A stretch of 64,000 bases of DNA, from positions 3,038,001 through 3,102,000 of the forward strand of contig CBDBFA010000003.1 in assembly GCA_965204545.1 (NCBI GenBank). The letters run 5' to 3'. The position numbers were made by a program, and so were the translations under genes. The stretch's first letter is position 1. The number at the start of each line of letters is the position of its first letter. The stretch is from JAABVD01 sp965204545 (GTDB taxonomy: Bacteria; Verrucomicrobiota; Verrucomicrobiia; Opitutales; UBA2995). The notes beneath the pieces were generated by a model. The model was given only the letters and a program-made list of their open reading frames with translations, ran no database searches and was not told the DNA's origin. Below, one piece after another: positions 61,079 to 64,000 of this stretch.

Positions 61079-64000
61079 TTAGCGCTCAACCCGTGCGTCG
61101 CCCCAGGTTACATGGTCGCCATTGAGGCCATCACCTCCATCGCTACTGCGTAGTGTCAGGATCTTCACACCGGAAATATCGACACTAATCGGGAGCGCGG
61201 AATCGCCTTCCGTCATAACTGCGGAACGGAACAATTCTTTACCGTCGCCTTCTACGATGAACTCGGAAGTCCCGGTGAACACCTTGCCGAATTTCGCGGG
61301 TTTAGGCATGTCGAGCATACCGACGTCAGCAACAAAACGTTTGAACTGTCCGTCGATGTCGAAGGTGGCCAGGCCGGGCGCGTGGAACGCGATTCCCTTA
61401 TCATAGAGTTTATCTTTAATACGCACAGCCGAGGCATACCACAACAAGGAAGAGTGGTCCCAACCGAACACCATATCGCCAACCTGTGTTTCAGTGCAAC
61501 GTCCTCTCATATCGGATACATACACGCTCTGCCCTTCTGGAATTGGGTCAAAACGGAATGGCAACGTGAGATCGGTAGGTGCAAACAACTTGGTCATACG
61601 ACGGTCTTCATCAGCATTGTATACAGGGAATGGACGTCCAACTTCAGGACCTTGCTGGTCAGTAACCTGGCCTGTAAGTTTGTAATTAGCCACTAACCAT
61701 GCGCCAATGCGAGCCTCGTTTTCAAGAGTGCTGCAAACAAGCTCGATATCGATTGCATGTTTACCTACTGGCACGTTAATCAAAGCCCAGTTCTGAGTAA
61801 TGACCTTACCCAAGCGCTCATGGAAGATAACCTCAACCTCTTTACCATCGATCAAAACAACCGGTTTTGTGACTGGGTTACCGCTAATTGTCCCCAACAT
61901 CAACTGAATCTGTCCACCAACTGCTGTTGATGGTACAGTGACGTCACCCTCTAAATGAGAGGCTCCGTCACGAGACTTGAGTTTGAGGCGTCCCTTTGGT
62001 GTTTCGTCTAAGACTGATTCATCAAGAACTACCAGACTGTTCGACTCATCAACTGTCCAACGTCCGGCTGGAGTCAATTCCTCAAGCTGTCTTGACTCGG
62101 TCAAGACTTCCAACATCATTACCGCATAATCCTGAACAGGAATCTTAACTTTGGCGCCAAAGCTAACTTTTTCGTACGTCTTACGGTATGGGTATACGAC
62201 GTTAACATAGAGCTTTTCGTCGGTTGGTGTCAGGCCGAGAGACTCGTCTAGCACCAATGGATAGTCTTCAGCGTTAATAAATGGATTACGCAATACTACA
62301 ACTGCACGCCCTTTACTGTCGCCGTGGCTGTAGCCATAGAGCTCACGATCTTTGGGCTCACCACCAATCAGACGGTAATCGCTATAGATACCCTCGTTAG
62401 CCTTAGTCCAATTGGCCACTTCACCCAAGAACTTTAGTCCACCACGTGACTCCTCAAGCGTAGGCATGTCACCAGAAATAAGGCTTACTGCTGTCGCGCC
62501 GCGACCAGGCAGAGCCATCACAAACTCATCTTCCCAACGCTCTGAGTAGGCCTCGCCTTTCATGAATACGTTATCAATGAGCGTATCTGCGCGAACCTGA
62601 GTACCGTATAGGTCCTCAGCCCAGAGAGGGAACTGACGTTCCACGCGACGATGCTCCTCGAATACCTGGATGTCCCGAACCGTAATCAATTCGTCGCGTA
62701 CCCAAGGGGAAGGGATACCAGCGGCTACTGTGTCACCGACTACTGTGTGTACCCCATCAACCTGAACCAACCACCAAGGGCTTGCCCACTCAGCGCAGAC
62801 AAAGAAATCAATAAGGATCTCGGGATTAATTTCACGAAGGGATTCGTAGATTGCCAGCTCATTCTCTACGACACGTTCCGTTGAGAATACACCCGCTTCA
62901 TCGCCTTTGCCTACCAGGTGTCCGTGACCAGGTTCGTTGCAGCCAACGCCCTGCCCCCAGTACATTCCGTCGAAGTTGACAGAGGCCATGTTGTGTTCGC
63001 GTACGATGTCTTCCATGCGCTTTTTTATAGCGGCATAGTAAATCGGACCCCCAAGGCAATATGCGCGATTGTGCTGGAGCTCATACCCTTGAGTCTTACC
63101 CCAATCGTGAGTGGAGGACGTGTAGATACAGGAAAAACTAGCCCAGAAACCAACATCCGTTCCTATAGACGCAAGCGCATCGGAAGTCTTTTTCCATGTG
63201 TCTGGTTCCATCGGGACAAAGAGGCCATCGTTTCGATAGAAAGGCACGTCGTATGTAAATGATGAGAAGTTAAATCCGGTTTCTTCCTTCATCCTCTTCA
63301 TGCTGTCGAACTGTTTTTGTGCACGATCGATTCGCGAAGGCGTAAGTACTCCTTCAGAGTAGTTCGTGCGAGTATTGACAATGAGGTAACCGTTCCAGTA
63401 AAGGCTCATCTGTGGTGCTGGTTGCTTTTGCGGGAGGGTGGCTACGTAGTCCATGAAGGACTGCTTCACGTTGGCTTTGCCCGACTCAGCGCCACCCATT
63501 ACGGCCCGTTTGGTCTGATAGCTTTCGCCAGGAGCGATCTCGAAACCAGGGTGGTGGCGAAGGAAAATATAGCCATCCTCAGTCACGCTGCTTTTGGTGG
63601 CAGGAAACTCCGCGCCGATCCAGAGGGACTCAGTATAGACAGGCTGGCCCCAATCGGATAGGTGGGGAAACGTGTTCTTAACGGCGAACGTGATTTTTTC
63701 TCCGGCAACCTTCAGATGTTCCAATTCAACGGTCCGCAGCAGTAGTGCTTCTTTGCCGGTGTTGATGAATTGGATCTGCTTATAGGCCCAGAGTTGCTTG
63801 CCACCGGTGTACGTGATTTCCGCAGTCAACGAAAGCGCGGCGTTATGCAATTTAGCGATGGCGCCGGTTTCAGTTCGATCGAGCGTACGCAATTCAAAGT
63901 CGTCACTGGTCACCGTTTGGCCATCGGCATAGGTGACCACGAACTCCGGCCCACGGGTCTGCAAGACTTTGCCCGTCAGTCTATTTTGGATTCCGGTCGT
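61079..64000 (-). CDS. GH36/GH27-like glycoside hydrolase with C-terminal NPCBM domain (5' end outside window)
   Basis: The frame is open to the window edge, so the start is upstream; at least 973 residues are visible. An N-terminal beta domain leads into a TIM barrel: RMKEETGFNFSSFTYDVPFY, GFWASFSCIYTSSTHDWGKT, SVNFDGMYWGQGVGCNEPGH (probable nucleophile Asp) and EILIDFFVCAEWASPWWLVQ. The C-terminal 150 residues are an NPCBM-type module (KGIAFHAPGLATFDIDGQF, LFRSAVMTEGDSALPISVD, GDGLNGDHVTWGDARVE), common in PVC alpha-galactosidase-like enzymes. It is the first gene seen of the catabolic operon. The bond cut is uncertain. Confidence 0.8.
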   Translation of the reverse strand, partial: TTGIQNRLTGKVLQTRGPEFVVTYADGQTVTSDDFELRTLDRTETGAIAKLHNAALSLTAEITYTGGKQLWAYKQIQFINTGKEALLLRTVELEHLKVAGEKITFAVKNTFPHLSDWGQPVYTESLWIGAEFPATKSSVTEDGYIFLRHHPGFEIAPGESYQTKRAVMGGAESGKANVKQSFMDYVATLPQKQPAPQMSLYWNGYLIVNTRTNYSEGVLTPSRIDRAQKQFDSMKRMKEETGFNFSSFTYDVPFYRNDGLFVPMEPDTWKKTSDALASIGTDVGFWASFSCIYTSSTHDWGKTQGYELQHNRAYCLGGPIYYAAIKKRMEDIVREHNMASVNFDGMYWGQGVGCNEPGHGHLVGKGDEAGVFSTERVVENELAIYESLREINPEILIDFFVCAEWASPWWLVQVDGVHTVVGDTVAAGIPSPWVRDELITVRDIQVFEEHRRVERQFPLWAEDLYGTQVRADTLIDNVFMKGEAYSERWEDEFVMALPGRGATAVSLISGDMPTLEESRGGLKFLGEVANWTKANEGIYSDYRLIGGEPKDRELYGYSHGDSKGRAVVVLRNPFINAEDYPLVLDESLGLTPTDEKLYVNVVYPYRKTYEKVSFGAKVKIPVQDYAVMMLEVLTESRQLEELTPAGRWTVDESNSLVVLDESVLDETPKGRLKLKSRDGASHLEGDVTVPSTAVGGQIQLMLGTISGNPVTKPVVLIDGKEVEVIFHERLGKVITQNWALINVPVGKHAIDIELVCSTLENEARIGAWLVANYKLTGQVTDQQGPEVGRPFPVYNADEDRRMTKLFAPTDLTLPFRFDPIPEGQSVYVSDMRGRCTETQVGDMVFGWDHSSLLWYASAVRIKDKLYDKGIAFHAPGLATFDIDGQFKRFVADVGMLDMPKPAKFGKVFTGTSEFIVEGDGKELFRSAVMTEGDSALPISVDISGVKILTLRSSDGGDGLNGDHVTWGDARVER

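Overview
The window looks like a Verrucomicrobiota genome, most likely Opitutae-like. The markers are a large TonB-dependent receptor with the plug style common in that group, two DUF1592/DUF1552 pairs, a PVC-type CxxCH protein, two sulfatases, a Tat-exported Gfo/Idh/MocA oxidoreductase and PQQ-type propellers. This placement rests on gene families, not on a marker-gene phylogeny. No CRISPR array, rRNA, complete insertion sequence or phage module is visible.

Positions 1-45,440 are a mosaic of short, mostly unrelated operons: the 3' end of a type I restriction gene with a YgjP-like metallopeptidase; a membrane protein with a winged-helix regulator; an orphan ParD antitoxin; a quinohemoprotein dehydrogenase; a sulfatase; tRNA-Ser(GCU); a BtuFDC-type ABC importer; a Brp/Blh-like membrane protein; an exported methyltransferase; an eboC/eboF-like pair; two divergent DUF1592/DUF1552 cassettes, one followed by an ankyrin protein; the TonB receptor; two secreted alpha/beta hydrolases; a PVC-type dehydrogenase split by an in-frame amber codon; a second sulfatase; an oxidoreductase; and a frameshifted agarase-like hydrolase. 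Many gene boundaries here are filled with recombined copies of a small set of repeat words, which are absent inside co-transcribed units. One 278-bp MITE-like element lies inside an older repeat copy and has a perfect 8-bp target duplication.

Positions about 45,440-47,440 form a scar of gene fragments: a glucose/sorbosone dehydrogenase 3' half, an IS1634-type transposase N-terminus, a membrane glycosyltransferase with an internal stop, and a creatininase-like tail.

From 47,522 to the end the style changes. Genes are tightly packed with strong Shine-Dalgarno sites, and the repeat words are absent. This part is a carbohydrate-catabolism locus: an enolase-superfamily dehydratase on the plus strand, then a long minus-strand run (GH36-like with NPCBM, hydroxypyruvate-isomerase-like, PIG-L deacetylase, sodium symporter, GH28-like beta-helix, two tandem GH2 enzymes). 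The GH2 pair lies between the N- and C-terminal remnants of a formylglycine-generating-enzyme-like domain. The right block may be an acquired island or a different genome joined during assembly.
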